A stretch of DNA of 64,000 bases from Adiantum capillus-veneris (lineage: Eukaryota > Streptophyta > Polypodiopsida > Polypodiales > Pteridaceae). Location of the stretch: positions 18,460,446-18,524,445 of the forward strand of contig CM043969.1 of assembly GCA_014529385.2 (NCBI GenBank), given 5' to 3'. Positions 1 through 14,107 of the stretch are shown here, in pieces (positions within the stretch are counted from its first letter, which is position 1; each line of letters opens with the position of its first letter). The notes under the pieces were generated by a model, which saw only the letters and a list, made by a program, of their open reading frames with translations, was not told the DNA's origin and ran no database searches. A program made the translations under genes and the position numbers.

Positions 1-584
1 AAGCAATATAAAGAAATACCGAAAGAGCGACACAGTTTTGAGCAACGCTCTCTTGGGATAGAACTCCGCCACTCCGTGTCGCGTGTGCCGTGCATCTTGT
101 TTCGTTCAGTTGTTTTGAAGCGTCTAAAGTCTGCTCAATTTGTTCTTTTCCTTTGGCACATGGTGCCGTCTCGTTATAGCGGTATCGAGCTCCAAACGTG
201 TGCTTTTCTAAAAGCATACCGGTCCTTCCAAGAAGAGACAGAGCACAATGGTGTTTCTGGATTCTACAAAGTATCTGCAGTTTCTCCTCGACGAGCTTCG
301 TGACATACTTGCATGGCATCTTCAACAAAATCTCCTAATGCTACAAAGTTCTTGAATTACATGTTACCCGTCTGATATCCCCGGTTGTACCACCTCCTCC
401 GGCACCAGAAAGTGCAAGAGCCTCTAATAAATCCTCCCCTATCACCACCGTCACCTGGGTACAATGGTTGGAGCTCGTATGGATATTCCTACTGTCTACA
501 TCTAGCCGAACCAACCGAAAGATTCCAAGGATGGTGGGACGACAGTAAATTTTTTTACTCTTTCTAGAGTGAAGGATAGGATGA

Positions 585-1030
585 AAGCCTTGCAGTTCCT
601 CTAACAATTTGACAACATTTATGCCTTAGATAACTACACCAAAGAATCAAAGATTTCTCGAGCTATGGGATTTCTTAAAGATAAGGCTATGTAGTGGTGG
701 AGTTCGATCGCTACCCAACCGCATGCTCCAAGGACTTGGCATGCTTTTAAGACTACTTTTGCACGCAGTTACATGACCTCCTTGTTCGAAGTCTAGATTT
801 TGTCAGAATGGGGAAACTTGAAAATGCTTGCCACGGAGCCCATGGAAGACTACAACCAAAGGTTTCTCCACGTCTATCTTCCGATGCCTTTCTTCAAGTT
901 CCCTTGGAGGACCATTGCGAGTGATATACAATTGGACTGTCATCACCGTTACAGGAGTATTGTCTTTCCAAGCAAGTATCAACAATGCAAGAACCTATGG
1001 ACCATGTTGCGGTCGGTTACAAGCTTATGA
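585..1030 (+). pseudogene. Ty3/gypsy Gag (retrotransposon gag domain) remnant
   Basis: Conceptual translation in one frame shows the landmarks of the retrotransposon capsid domain: a WW pair (about 690-700), a TWHAFKTTF block (about 735-760), ARSYMTSLF, then EPMEDYNQRF (about 835-865). This spacing is the W-x-W/TW-x2-F/EYxxRF pattern of Ty3/gypsy Gag, which assembles the virus-like particle. At least two in-frame stops (before WW, and before ILSEWGNL) and an abrupt loss of similarity near 1.03 kb show it is dead. No zinc knuckle is visible downstream. The protease remnant 0.6 kb downstream on the same strand supports one decayed element. Its 5' LTR is not in the window or not recognisable. 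Confidence 0.6.
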
Positions 1031-1403
1031 AAGGAAAGCTAGAGTTTACTACAGAAGAAACTCTGGCAACAAATCATAATCCTCGACCACAATGAACAAC
1101 TCCTCGAGATTCTTGTGAAAGTCAACCTCAAAGGCCTCGTTTAATGCCTCAACAATGAGACACTTTACTACTTGAAGGCCGATGCTTTGGATGTTTTCAA
1201 TTAGGGCATAATTTCTTTATCCCGGACCAAACGCAACTGGGGACTTCTCAACATCGCAAGTCATCTCTTGATGATTTGTCCATTTACCACACAAATATTT
1301 ACATTTGATTATTCTAGTTTGAGTATTATAGGAGAACGCTAGAGAATCTTTGTCTTTAAGCTCTAGCCATCCTTTACTACACAAACCACTAAACTAAGAG
1401 GCG

Positions 1404-1870
1404 ATGTCGTTGATAGCAAGCTGTGTACTTGTCGATTATCACATACGAACTGATAGACTCGTCGAGCCGGCCCCTGCTCTGACAATCTACAGATCCTCAG
1501 GACCACCTGTGGCTAAGGGAGCTAGACGTGCAATTGGACTTGTATCTGATATTTGTGGCATTAATCTCGAAAGTTCTAATGACTTGTGCAAAGCTTATGG
1601 AGAAATCAACAGTTTGAAAGCTTAAATCTTCTTTGACTCGCAAGCTACCTAGAATTTCATCCATCTCGACTTCCTCAAGCAGATGGACTTTGACTACGAT
1701 TCCCGAGGTGGAGAACTTGAAGCTGAGCTAGCCACTAAGCAAACTCAGAAGGTGGTACCTCTCATTGGTGCTCTTCCAGTAACCATCCAAGGATACCATG
1801 GAAAGGCAGATTTTCACATCATGAAGTTGGGCAATTGCGACGCTCTCATCACCAACACTTCAGATCATTA
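1404..1870 (+). pseudogene. Gypsy-type aspartic protease (retropepsin) remnant
   Basis: At about 1630-1660 the translation reads IFFDSQAT, a stop, then NFIHLDF. This is the retropepsin active-site box D-S/T-G-A-T-x-N-F-I with Gly changed to Gln and one in-frame stop. The following open stretch (from about 1683) contains VPLIGALPVTIQGYHGKADFHIMKLGNCDALI, which has the order of the beta strands that follow the catalytic box in gypsy proteases. The 73-aa open stretch before it (1404-1625) has no motif I recognise and is included only as probable Gag-Pol linker. The catalytic Gly loss and the stop make activity impossible. Reading ends at 1870, where non-coding repeats begin. Confidence 0.55.
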
Positions 1871-2060
1871 GCGTTTTTGCATCAGTTCAGCCCAAACGTT
1901 TGCATCAGTTCAGTCTAGGCCAGCGTTTTGCACCAGATCAGCATAGTGTTTTGCATGAGATCAGCCTTGGCATTTTGCAGTTCATTCGCATGAAGCATCA
2001 ACACTCAATACTCAGCATTTAGCCATTGTATCAGCATTTGTGCAAGTAATAAAAGCAAGT
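1868..2060. repeat. Degenerate CAGCGTTTTGCATCAG word array
   Basis: A roughly 25-bp word built from GCGTTTTTGCATCAGTTCAG recurs five or more times in diverged form between 1868 and 1990. Related words reappear at 3150-3470. The unit is too irregular for a classical satellite. Confidence 0.6.
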
Positions 2061-3110
2061 ATTTGCTCTAGCAACAGAGCAAGAGGGCCGTCTGGGGTGG
2101 TTGGGACCCGACATGTGGTGTCATTTGTGTGTGTGTGTGTCTCATTTTGGCCTTTTGAAGACGTTATTATATCATTTCATTTCTCTCTCTCATTGTGTTC
2201 AGTTTCTCTCAAGTGAAGTAAAGTAACCTCGTGTTTGTGCAAAGTACTAGATTTGTGTTAAAATCCTTAAACCCTTCCATTGCACTTGACATGTGTCTCC
2301 TCAGCTCCACGGCTTCAGAAGGTACTAGTCGGTGGGCCTCCGCCCAACATTGTCCAGCTGCCTTGGCAGCACTTTCCTCACTGATTGTTACTGTTGGTGG
2401 CTTTCTGGCTATAGTGGGATTTTGGAGTGCAGTTGGAAAGAGTATTTTTGGTGGAGAGTGCTTATCTTTCAGTGGCAGTTGTCATCCTCTCTCTTCCTTA
2501 GCTGGCCAGGCCACTTTTTGCTGTCTCTAGGAGAGGTTTGGCCTTTTCCGCTTATTCAGTTGTTTCAATTAGCTCCCATGGGGCTTGTTGTAAATGGTTT
2601 TGTCAGATGACGCCTTTGGGCATCATTTGTACATCAGTCATGTACTTGCCATCAGAATCAGGGTCTCTCAAGTAAATAGAAATTAGCCTCCTTTGTGTGT
2701 GTGAGAGAGAGAGAGAGAGTGTGTCACGTGACACATCCAACCCTATGTGTCTGTGGACAAGCTATAGCATGATCAGGGTTCAGTTCAGTCAAGTCAGTCT
2801 AGAATTGGAAGTGATTTGGCACTTTTGTGAGTCTGTTCGCAGACCGTGAATGCCCAAACACTTAGAGTAGATGCATATCCTCCGGTTGCACACATCATGA
2901 TCATTAGCATTTCCATCAGAATCCGTCAGGGGAATTTTCTAGTGCATTAATCCTATTTTCCTTATTTTTGACATTTTCATTTATTTATTAAGTGACTTTT
3001 GTTGGGAACTAGGTAGGGCAATTTTGCTAATGAAATGTATAAGCAAACCAGAGCTAGCACTTTCTGGCAGAAGAGGCAGCAGGAGCATTGCTCAACAGGC
3101 ACCTTCTCAA
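2061..3110. other. Non-coding, LTR-like stretch
   Basis: No coding similarity is seen. It contains a short (GT)n at about 2128-2142 and a (GT)n(GA)n at about 2694-2720, and the TC/T-rich composition resembles LTR or leader DNA. It lies between the gypsy protease scrap and a second array of CAGCGTTTT words, so it may be the 3' LTR of that element. No TG..CA boundaries or partner copy could be identified. Confidence 0.3.
2720..2735. repeat. 16-bp perfect palindrome around CACGTG
   Basis: TGTGTCACGTGACACA is a perfect 16-bp dyad with a G-box-like CACGTG core. It directly follows a (GA)n run. It could be a bZIP/bHLH site within an LTR promoter or a chance palindrome. No gene start is apparent downstream. 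Confidence 0.5.
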
Positions 3111-3149
3111 GCAAGAACCTTCCACAAAGACTCGTTTTCTACAAACAGC

Positions 3150-3480
3150 CACTCAGCCTGGCGTTTTTGGAACCTCCCACTTCAGCCAGCAAACCCAAGC
3201 AAGTACCATGCTCCAGCGTTTTGGGATCCTTCAACTACCGCTAGCAAAACAGCAAGATTCAGCCAGCGTTTTGTTTTCAGATCGCTGCAGATTCAGCCCC
3301 AAGGTTAGCTAGCGATAACCCTTATTGTAGATCCCTACCGCAACGGTGTCGTAGCGAAGAAAACCTCAGCACTCCTAGCGTTTTTGCAGCCTGCTGTCCA
3401 GCGTTTTCAAGCCATAAGAAACAGAATTTTCAGCCATAGGAAGCAGCGTTTTTTTCAGCCATCCAGTTAGCAGATCAGCC
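3150..3480. repeat. Second cluster of CAGCGTTTT words
   Basis: At least five CAGCGTTTT or CCAGCGTTTT words are interspersed with TTCAGCC between about 3150 and 3460. They match the words at 1868-1990 although 1.1 kb separates the clusters. The short ORFs here are shadows of this composition. Confidence 0.55.
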
Positions 3481-3876
3481 CCCGACTTGGTGCAAGGATT
3501 ACCGATTCAAAGCATTCAGTTTTCAGCCCTAGTCTCGTCATTGTCGTCCACACCGTCGACCTTGACATCGCAGCATTTAGACTCATTGCATCAGCCCTTT
3601 GTATCAGATTGTGCAATCATTAGTAGACCACTCTCGCCATCGAGAGTGGGGCCCTTGGAGGAGGGTTTGACAACATCTCCGGTGTCATATTCTCTTCTCT
3701 CTCTATCTCTTAGTCTCATGCACCTTCATTCACAATGTCCATTCACTTTGTTTGTGTCCATTGCACTCTCTCATTAAAGAACGTAAGGCTCTCCCTTCCG
3801 TGAGTAAAAGGAACCTTGAGCACAATTCGGAGCACTCATCTTGAGCAAAGTTCAACATTCAATCCGCTGCACCTTA

Positions 3877-3882
3877 CACACA

Positions 3883-3979
<97 letters not shown>
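3877..3979. repeat. Compound microsatellite (CA)n(GA)n
   Basis: About 38 bp of CA repeats (one T interruption) run straight into about 65 bp of GA repeats. The low-complexity peptides predicted on both strands are artefacts. Three other compound tracts in the window use the same two dinucleotides. Confidence 0.95.
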
Positions 3980-3981
<2 letters not shown>

Positions 3982-4249
3982 TGCACACATGCATAATACA
4001 GTGATGAATCCTGTTATGAGAATACGCAATTACATACACATATCCAGTCTGTTGTGTGCTTATATGCCTGTTTCCCATGATACTTCATCATTCTATCACT
4101 CTAATATAATGAAGACAAATATTCAAAATTATATTCGTATATTGCCCGAGTGCATGTGTTGGATGAACGTATGCATATGTTCTTACTTGTTTGTTTATAT
4201 ATCACCTGAGTGCATGTGTTGAACTAATGTATGCGTATGTTCTTCATGA

Positions 4250-4561
4250 ATGCAGGATGCACGGAAGTTTGCACGGGTGAAAGAGCTATTAGCAATGAAC
4301 GAAGAGCTGAAGCGAGCACGAAAAGCATTTGAAGTCGATGAAGAGAAGCTTGCTTTGGATTAGCAGGCCATGTTGAATGCTTTCATGTTGCTGTACATGT
4401 GCCGGTTCAATACCTTGGAAAGCAAAGCACGAGTGCTCTTTGGCTCATTTCACATAGAAGAAGAAGAGTGGTGGCTACGGATAGCTCTATTATACAACTT
4501 GCACAAGGTTGAGGGTCTGATAAGCTGTGTATATAAAGAAGTGGTTCTGTTGGAATGTTGA
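4250..4561 (+). pseudogene. Unrecognised coding-type fragment (broken)
   Basis: One frame reads DARKFARVKELLAMNEELK, continues through charged helical sequence to a stop at about 4362, then runs open for 63 residues (about 4370-4561) with EEEEWWLRIALLYNLHKVEG. Amino-acid use (Lys/Glu heptads first, then a hydrophobic stretch) looks like real protein. A splice-acceptor-like TGAATGCAG immediately precedes it. I do not recognise the family. It could be an exon of a host gene fragment or part of a transposon protein. Confidence 0.3.
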
Positions 4562-5710
4562 ATTACCTAGTCTACACGAAGTCTACCACTTGCAGTACTT
4601 CAACAAGTCAGAAAGGTCATTTGTGTATGTTTAGTTTAAGTTTTGACTTCTAAATTCGTCTCAAAAATAGCCGACAGGAACAAGAAGAGGCAAAAAGAAG
4701 AGGAACTGTGCCTAGTAGCAAACCCAAAGGCTATGCTTTGTTTTGCAAGCTTATTCAAAACTCGATTGCAGTATGTTATTTGTATGAGATTAAATCTTTG
4801 GCTTATCTCATCATTCTAATTCTTTCTACCTTTTGTGGTGTGTATGCTCTATCAACTACCTTCTTTTTGTGCTAATTTTCCTATTTTATGCTCTTCTAAC
4901 CAGATGACAAATTTTAAAAAACCTCATGGCTTCACTGTGTCTGAGTCTGCCTTGCATCGCTAGAATTATGGCAAAAACTCAGTACGTAGATCTTTGTATC
5001 GATGTACGCTCGTTTGTGTGTGTGGTGTGATGGAGCTGATGGTTATTTTACCTTGTGGATGACTACCGCGAGTCTATACCTTGCACTTTCCTTTAAAGGT
5101 GAATCTGGGCTTATCTTGGCTTCATCTAGGTATATATAAAACTTTATTGAAGTGAATGTTTTTGTGATTGATTCCAACAAATTTTGGGATGACCATGTGG
5201 TAGAATTTCTTTCATGTGATTGGAAAGATGGTTTTAGATGTCCTTATGAAGACCTATTGTGCATATGGTGATACCAAGCAAAGGAAATGGTCGTTATTGA
5301 CTAAAGGAGGTAGGACCAAGATTGCTTGCTTGCAATCTTGGCAAGAGTTGGGACCTGATTATGATAATAAATGTCCAAGCTAAGGACAAATAACTAAGTT
5401 TTTAAAGCCCAGTTTGCCTCGCAACTAAGTATGGCATCAACAATGTAATAGGGGAGGAGGATGTGGTGCCAGGTGTAGTATGCTACGTATACTTTTATAC
5501 GAAGAAATTGGATTGCAAGAAGAGGGTTGCAAAGAGTAAGAAAAGTTTGTTTTGTTAAGAAAGTCACTTTTGATGAAAACAGAGTAAATGTCATGTTCAG
5601 AGCATAAAGCACCCTTGTAGGTTATTAAGTCTTGATAGCTTTTTTCATCCTTCACTATTTGTCAGCAACACATGTAGAGTTGTTAAATTCTTTAAGAGTC
5701 TGAACAATAT
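4562..5710. other. Unassigned; possible decayed coding DNA near 5.1-5.4 kb
   Basis: Between about 5160 and 5370 the plus strand gives protein-like text across several frames (for example FWDDHVVEF and CDWKDGFRC), broken by stops. No family could be named. The rest shows no structure beyond ordinary AT-rich DNA. Confidence 0.25.
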
Positions 5711-5802
5711 TGTACTTCCTACAGATTGCATCAGTGTTGTTTTTATGGCAAAATTTTGTACTTCCTACAGATTGCATTAGTGTTGTTTTTATGGCAAAAT
5801 TT
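5711..5802. repeat. 46-bp tandem duplication
   Basis: Two copies of a 46-bp unit beginning TGTACTTCCTACAGATTGCA start at 5711 and 5757. They differ by one base, so the duplication is recent. Confidence 0.9.
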
Positions 5803-6551
5803 TGTTTCACTTCCTACGAATAAAATTATTGACATAGGTTAATCTATGTGCTTCTAAATAGTTTTAATTGGCTACAAATCATTTGTGAGGGTAGTCTTTT
5901 TAGGCTTTTCATTACCCACCAAAGGCAATTTTGAAACATGACCATGCTTTGAAGGAAAGGGGCTTCCTAATAACCCCAATATTGTATCATTCAAGTTGAT
6001 GCGCAAATGATCACTCAAAAAGAATTTCCTAGTTTAATTTCTTATGAAAATCTACAATGGCAAAGGTGTGTTGGCAATCAATTTCCAAGCTTGCAAAATA
6101 TTGGATGGTAATGATCCCCAAATTGCTCTTGCTACTATTGATTTCTTGCGCAGTAAGTAAAGTCATGTTTGGGGTGTTCTTATTGCACATCTTTGGAGAT
6201 AAATTGCATGAAAACTTGCAATTATTGGTTTGCATGACTTAATCATATCTAAACAGGTTTCCAATATGCATAGTAATTTACCAGTCCATTGAATGTTTCC
6301 TTTAAGGGATTTCCTATTCTGTTCTGCCAAAGTGCTTGCAACGTTTCCCCATTTACCTTTGCAAATGTGTTTGGATCCTAGTGGGTGAATAAAGAACATA
6401 GAACAATCTTTTTGAATATTTTAATGACTTGTGGAGGTGCTATCCATAGTATGATTTGAATTCCACTTTTCTTATTGATTACAATGAGTGTAAGGGATTG
6501 CAAAACAAAAAAACACTTGCATATATCCGGAGACATTTGACCCACAGCATG

Positions 6552-6869
6552 AAGAACAAGACCCATTCTACGTACTTTCCTTGTTCTTTCCTTGGTTGGT
6601 TGCATATATAAAATAGCTCTTGATAAGAGGAAGCTCGTGTCAAAAAATATGATAAGAGACCCTACATATACATTGTCATTCCCTATCATGACTTACCATG
6701 CCTCACTTCAAAGAACAAGACCCATTCTACCTATTTTCCTTCTTCTTTCATTGGTTGGTTGCATATATAAAATAGCTCTTGATAAGAGGAAGCTTGTGTC
6801 AGAGAATATGATAAGAGAGCCTACATATACATTGTCATTCCCTATCATGACTTACCATGCCTCACTTCA
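6552..6869. repeat. 159-bp tandem duplication
   Basis: Two adjacent copies (6552-6710 and 6711-6869) start AAGAACAAGACCCATTCTAC and differ at only a handful of positions. The 96-aa ORF across them is a by-product of the duplication, with no recognisable family. Confidence 0.9.
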
Positions 6870-7089
6870 AAGAAATGTATGAATGCTCTTTTGTCAAAAT
6901 TCACAGCTAGACCTTATAGAATACTTATTCTATATATCATAAGCTCTGAATCAGATGCTTCATGCGGTTATAATTCTTTTGTGAATATTTGTTACTCAAG
7001 TACATACTAATAATGTGAGTTTGAATGAATATACTTATGAATATTTAGTATCATCTTTTGTTAAAATCCATGTTTTCATTTAGTTGCAT

Positions 7090-7420
7090 ATAATATGTAC
7101 GATGTACTATCTCCATTAGGTATATATGTTACACATGGCACATAGCATATTCGTGTTTGCTATAAAAAAATTGCTATGGGTGCTATATAGCACACATCTA
7201 CATGCTATGAGAAGTCAAGAACGTTCCACATCTGCCTCCTATTTATAGTGTGCCATTAGTATCATATAGCACACACATGTGTGTTATGGCTGCTACATAG
7301 CATACATATAGCATACACTTGCTTGCTATGGTCATATCTGCCATAAAATACATACTTGTCTCCTATATGCCATGTGCTATGGGTGCTTTATAGCACATCC
7401 TTGTGTGTTATCAAATAAGG
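7090..7420. repeat. Field of TAGCACA / TGTGCTAT palindromic words
   Basis: The word TGCTAT and its complement ATAGCA occur about 15 times in 330 bp, often as dyads such as GTGCTATATAGCAC (7180-7193) and GTGCTTTATAGCAC (near 7384-7397). Spacing is irregular, so this is not a simple satellite. The same dyad reappears at 19.6 kb and in the copia leaders. Confidence 0.65.
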
Positions 7421-7439
7421 TACACATTCTAACATTGAT

Positions 7440-8893
7440 TTTCTAAATAGTAAGGCATGTTTAGAACCCTGAGACCTACAAGGTAGGGTTATTTTTTATG
7501 TAAACTTTTCGATACGTCATTAGCTATTGTTTGTCTTGAACAAGAATTGGAAGTGTCTTTGGGTATCAAGTTTTGGTCTTCATACAACAGCCAAACACTT
7601 TGACCACTATGCTATGAGCACTTGGTTGTGCAACTAGAGAAGATTATTCAATCGCCCCCAATACCAAGTGGTTTCAACTATTTTATTGTTCTTTAGAGTG
7701 AATATAGGACACATCTTTTAATCTCTCAATATGGTACATGCCAAATGACAAGCCATCCATTTACAAAGTTGTGAGGAAGAAAATTAGTACTTCTAAAGAG
7801 CAATTGCAAGGCTACATAAATACCAAATCGTATTTTTTCATTAGGATAAAGACCTTTGTTATAGTGATAAATAAATGTTATGGGAGGAGGTGCTACCAGT
7901 AATGGTCAAAATATTTCATGGGGCATGGCATTGGATATGGTAACATGGAGTGTGGAAGATATATAGTATGTTTTTGAAACTAGATCTACTAGGGGCATAT
8001 CAAACTTGATTGCTTACACAAGGTAAGAGTAACGCCTTGAGACTTGCATAATCTCTCACTCTCTCCCCTTTCTCTTGTTTGAAGCTATAGATTTGTGCCA
8101 ATGTATTGTGTTTGATTCTTGTTTTACTAAATGAGGCGACAAAACTTTGGGGGTTATAGTCTGAAGGTCGTGAATGTTCCTAGATTCTAGAGTATGGAAG
8201 CATGTTAAGAATTTTCTCTCTAGTATCATCCCAAATCCCTCATATTGTGTGTGAAAATCATAGACTCTTTCACTTTTAAGCACTTCATGAAATCTTGCTA
8301 GAAGTGTTCATAAGGATCTCCTGACCCATTGTACCCTTTCACCCATTTCATAAATGCAATGTAGCTCAATCGAGTTTGTCCTTAGTGCACTTAGATATTG
8401 GAATACCTCTTCTAGAAACCCTAACACTTTTAATCCTATGTAAAAATGACTTTGAAATAATGCTCACATGTTTTTTGCCTAGCTATGCTTGACCCAATTT
8501 GGTGTTGTGTATCAAAAGTTAGAGAAATTTTGGTGAGCTCCAGCACTCAAAACGATTTCGGAACCAAGTAATAGGAGCTTCTTTTGCTTGTAACTTGACG
8601 TGTCGTAGGTATTTTCTGCCCAAACTTGAAATGTGAGATGTATGCAACTATGCCTAGAAGCTTGTTAAGTCAGATGTCAGCCCTATGAGTGATGCCAAAA
8701 ATTGCACCTTTTTACTTTACGAAATGTGAAGATTCTGATTGGTACACTTGTTCTTATTGTTTAGTTCTACTCGTGACAACTCTGTGTTTAATTTGGATTT
8801 GTTTTGTTTAGCCAAAATCCCAAATTTTTAAATACCGAACACTATGCTTCTAGATTTTGTGTTTGTGGATGAACCAAACTCTACTAAATTTCA
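7440..8893. other. No feature seen
   Basis: AT-rich DNA with no coding similarity, repeat or RNA gene that I can support. Confidence 0.5.
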
Positions 8894-9306
8894 CTAGGGT
8901 AAGGGGGCCAATAAAAAACCACCCCCAAAAAGAAAGGACAATGACACCCCCAATTATAATACAAAGTTGAACCCACTTTGTGCATTCCAAAAGGATCCTC
9001 AACGTTCATTTTATTTGAAATGAAACCTTTTCAGTGGGCAATGGGTGACTTTAAGCTTTGTTGGCACCCATGTCTTTCTTTTGGGGTTGGTGTGTCTTCT
9101 TTTTCACACCCATTTTTGTCACACGGGACTGCACAAATGGAATTGTAACTCTCGGCTCTGATCTTCAAAAAAGTTGAGATCAATTTTTTTGGAAAGCTCT
9201 CGACAAGGCAAATCAAATGAGCTAATGACTGGTTATGATTGAGCTCGGGGACCGGAGATCTAGGCTCCCTCTCTTAAGTTGCCTTATATTGGCCCCTTTA
9301 CCCTAG
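8894..9306. mobile_element. MITE candidate with 20-bp terminal inverted repeats
   Basis: The left end CTAGGGTAAGGGGGCCAATA (8894-8913) and the reverse complement of the right end (9287-9306) match at 19 of 20 positions and enclose about 410 bp without coding capacity. If the outer TA is the target duplication, the inverted repeat starts GGGTAA, as expected of a TA-inserting non-autonomous DNA transposon. No longer flanking duplication was found, so superfamily assignment is open. Confidence 0.55.
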
Positions 9307-11348
9307 AAGACTTCCAAAAAGAATGTATAAATTAGGCATTGCCCAAATCTCTATACCAATACCCGTTTTTGTCCTAAGGTCAAAAATCACAGTTTTTAAC
9401 TTTCTCACAAAATTTTCCCAAATTCGTGTTACTTGTCGTCCTTTGCTTTGCAAACATAGTGTTACACTTGGTTTTCAATTTGGTGTCTATTTGGGTTTCA
9501 AGTGTTTTCGGTTTGGGTGCGTTTTCGTGACGAATTTGTGGTAATGGTTCTAGTTTTGTGATCCAATTGTATTCAAACTTCACATGCACATTTTAGACAT
9601 CATACACAGCCACCTTGCAAAGTTAAAAGGTACTATCATCATGAATAAAACGAAAAAATACAGATTTTTTAAACAGTGTTGCAAAAGTGTAATCTTCAAG
9701 TTTCAAATTGGTTTTGCACCTTTGTGAAGTAGAAAACACCATGCAAACTTGGAATCTTCAAGTTCAAAATTTGACCAAGTATCTTGACATTGGTTTTGCA
9801 CCTTTGTCAAGTAGAAAACATCATGGAAATTTGGACTTTGGAGCTACAAGCACAAAACAGACTCTACAATATACTATATGCAGACTTTGGATAAAATGAG
9901 ATGGCTTTAGGGGTGGTTCACGCCTAAAGTGATGCATCTTACTTACCCTACTCCTATGAAAAATGTAAGGGATGTGGGAATTAATGTTGCACTCAACCTT
10001 TGACTCTATGCATACACCTAAACCTTCCTACAAGACTTAAGCATACCCCATCGGTCCAAAACTAATTTATACTCACTAAAGAGGTTTTTGGAAACTATCC
10101 CAATACTCCCAAATTCCTCAGCACACTCATCAAAACTAATTACTAGCTATGTGGTAGGATAAAATGAAGATGACTACTCTAGAGTATCTTAAAGGAAGTT
10201 CCTAATAATGAATCTAAGTACTTGATTCCCTCTAGTTTAGGTTGCCTTGTCCTAAAAAGTGGCACCAAATGGTATGGGTTTTCTTAATTATGCTAATCTT
10301 ATTCCAATAATAGCGAGAACCTCATACATAGTTGTCAATCCAAAAGATGTAGCTGACCCAATCAGTGCATGGAGACTTCAAGAAGGTGTTAAAATCTTAA
10401 AAAACCTAGTCACAAATTAAAATAATCAAATGCCGATCTCAAATGAACACAAAATATCAAAAGCTAATCTATAGCCGCACACCAAATACAAACACTTCAC
10501 GGAGCTAAAGTGCTCTAATAGGAACTAAACTTGCTAGGATCATAGAAACAACCAACTAGAACCTATTTAGGATCTCAAATCCACCCTCAAATCACCGCAT
10601 AAAAGACAATTGATCTAATTTTAGCAAGTTGTTTTCTACAACTACTACACTCTATAGCTCCATAATGGTTAGCCCTATTCACTGTTACTTTGACAATTCA
10701 AAAAGATGCATAAAACACAAAATATAAACTAGAGGGACACACCCGAAACATGGAAATATTGTGAGAGACTTATGTTGTTGCATAGAATTTTCACCTAGAA
10801 GCACAATTCTCCTCTCAGAATAAAAAATGGACTTCACACGAGGCAATTACAAGCATATTAAGTAAGAAGGTAGAGAGAAGTACTGACCCATTTATATACT
10901 CTAATCATTACGTTCGTTCAAAATAATTTTTGAACTAGAAGTCCCTTCAGACAAGGCCAAGAGGCCAAAGTATTTTATAAGGTTTCCCAATTCCCAATGA
11001 ATAAAAAAACATCCAATGTATTTTTTTCATGCAACAAATTTAGATTGACTTTGTTCTAATATCTTGCAAAGTAGCATTTATTGTGCTTCTTTGTTGCCAA
11101 AATCATTCGTATTAAGGAGATTTAAAATTACATAAAGTATTCTTGATACATTGAGTTTTGTGTTTGAATTTTGCTAATGTTAACACTAGACTGGTAACAT
11201 GACACTTTTATGTCCTTGGACACTTTTGTGTCGTGTTAAGTGACCTTTTTTCTTGAATTATTTGAAGAGTATGAAAATGAATTTGTAGGTGCTATATATC
11301 CACAAAGTTGCCTTATGAGTTGAAAAAAACTTGACTTTTTTTTTTGAA
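9307..11348. other. Non-coding; one 82-bp direct repeat
   Basis: The sentence ATTGGTTTTGCACCTTTGT occurs at about 9707 and 9789, each followed by a near-identical 25-bp stretch, giving an 82-bp-spaced local duplication. Otherwise nothing is recognisable. Confidence 0.5.
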
Positions 11349-11602
11349 ATATCGATCTCACCATTAACCTTACTCTTACACAATATTTTTGAATCTAAAC
11401 TGTGTGAAAAAATGGGTCCTATTTTTGGCTTTGTAATTTTTTTTGCAATTATACCACTCTAAACTTCATGTTTAGAGTGGTATAATTGCAATATCAATCT
11501 CACCATTAACCTTACTCTTGCACAATATTTTTGAATCTAATCTGTGTGAAAAAATGGGTCCTGTTTTTGGCTTTGTAATTTTTTTTGCAATTATACCACT
11601 CT
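11349..11602. repeat. About 110-bp direct repeats separated by a perfect hairpin
   Basis: Copy 1 (about 11349-11460) and copy 2 (about 11491-11602) are nearly identical. Between them lies GCAATTATACCACTCTAAAC (11445-11464), a TTCAT loop, and its exact complement (11470-11489). The right end of copy 2 carries the arm sequence again up to GCAATTATACCACTCT. The arrangement is arm-containing repeat, inverted arm, repeat. Confidence 0.85.
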
Positions 11603-13665
<2,063 letters not shown>

Positions 13666-14091
13666 TGCAAAGCATCATTTCATGCAATCAACTTCTTGGT
13701 GTAGCCATACATGCCATTATGGCAATCTCCCACATAGTTAACCAATGAGGTTATATCCTTGAAAGATGGAGAGGATTTTGTGATGGGTTGCTTAGAATAC
13801 ATCCTTTCGTCAACCCAAAGGTCCACATTTTTCATTATCTATGACCTAAAGTTCTCCTTCAAAGCGTCAAAAATGGTGTTTTTTTGTTTCTCTTGGAGAG
13901 GGACCCATACTCTCACGAGAGCTGTACATGCATATAATACACCTCTCTCTGATTCCTTGTAGAAGCTCTATATGGAGATGCTATAAGCCTCACTTGAGAC
14001 ATGACTACTCAAAATTGCCTGTAATACAAGGTAAGGGCAATAGAGGAAACAACTTTTAAGATTCATGCATGACAATTCACATGAGAGAGTT

Positions 14092-14107
14092 GGGGGGGGG
14101 GGGGGGG
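14092..14107. repeat. Poly-G run of 16
   Basis: An uninterrupted run of 16 G after GAGAGAGTT. It is prone to replication and sequencing slippage and could fold into a G-quadruplex. Confidence 0.9.

Noticed and set aside
3816-4078. ORFs encoding His/Thr or Arg/Glu dipeptide runs
   Set aside because: They are translations of the (CA)n(GA)n microsatellite, like those at 13.4-13.7, 47.4-47.8, 56.8-57.2 and 63.1-63.5 kb.
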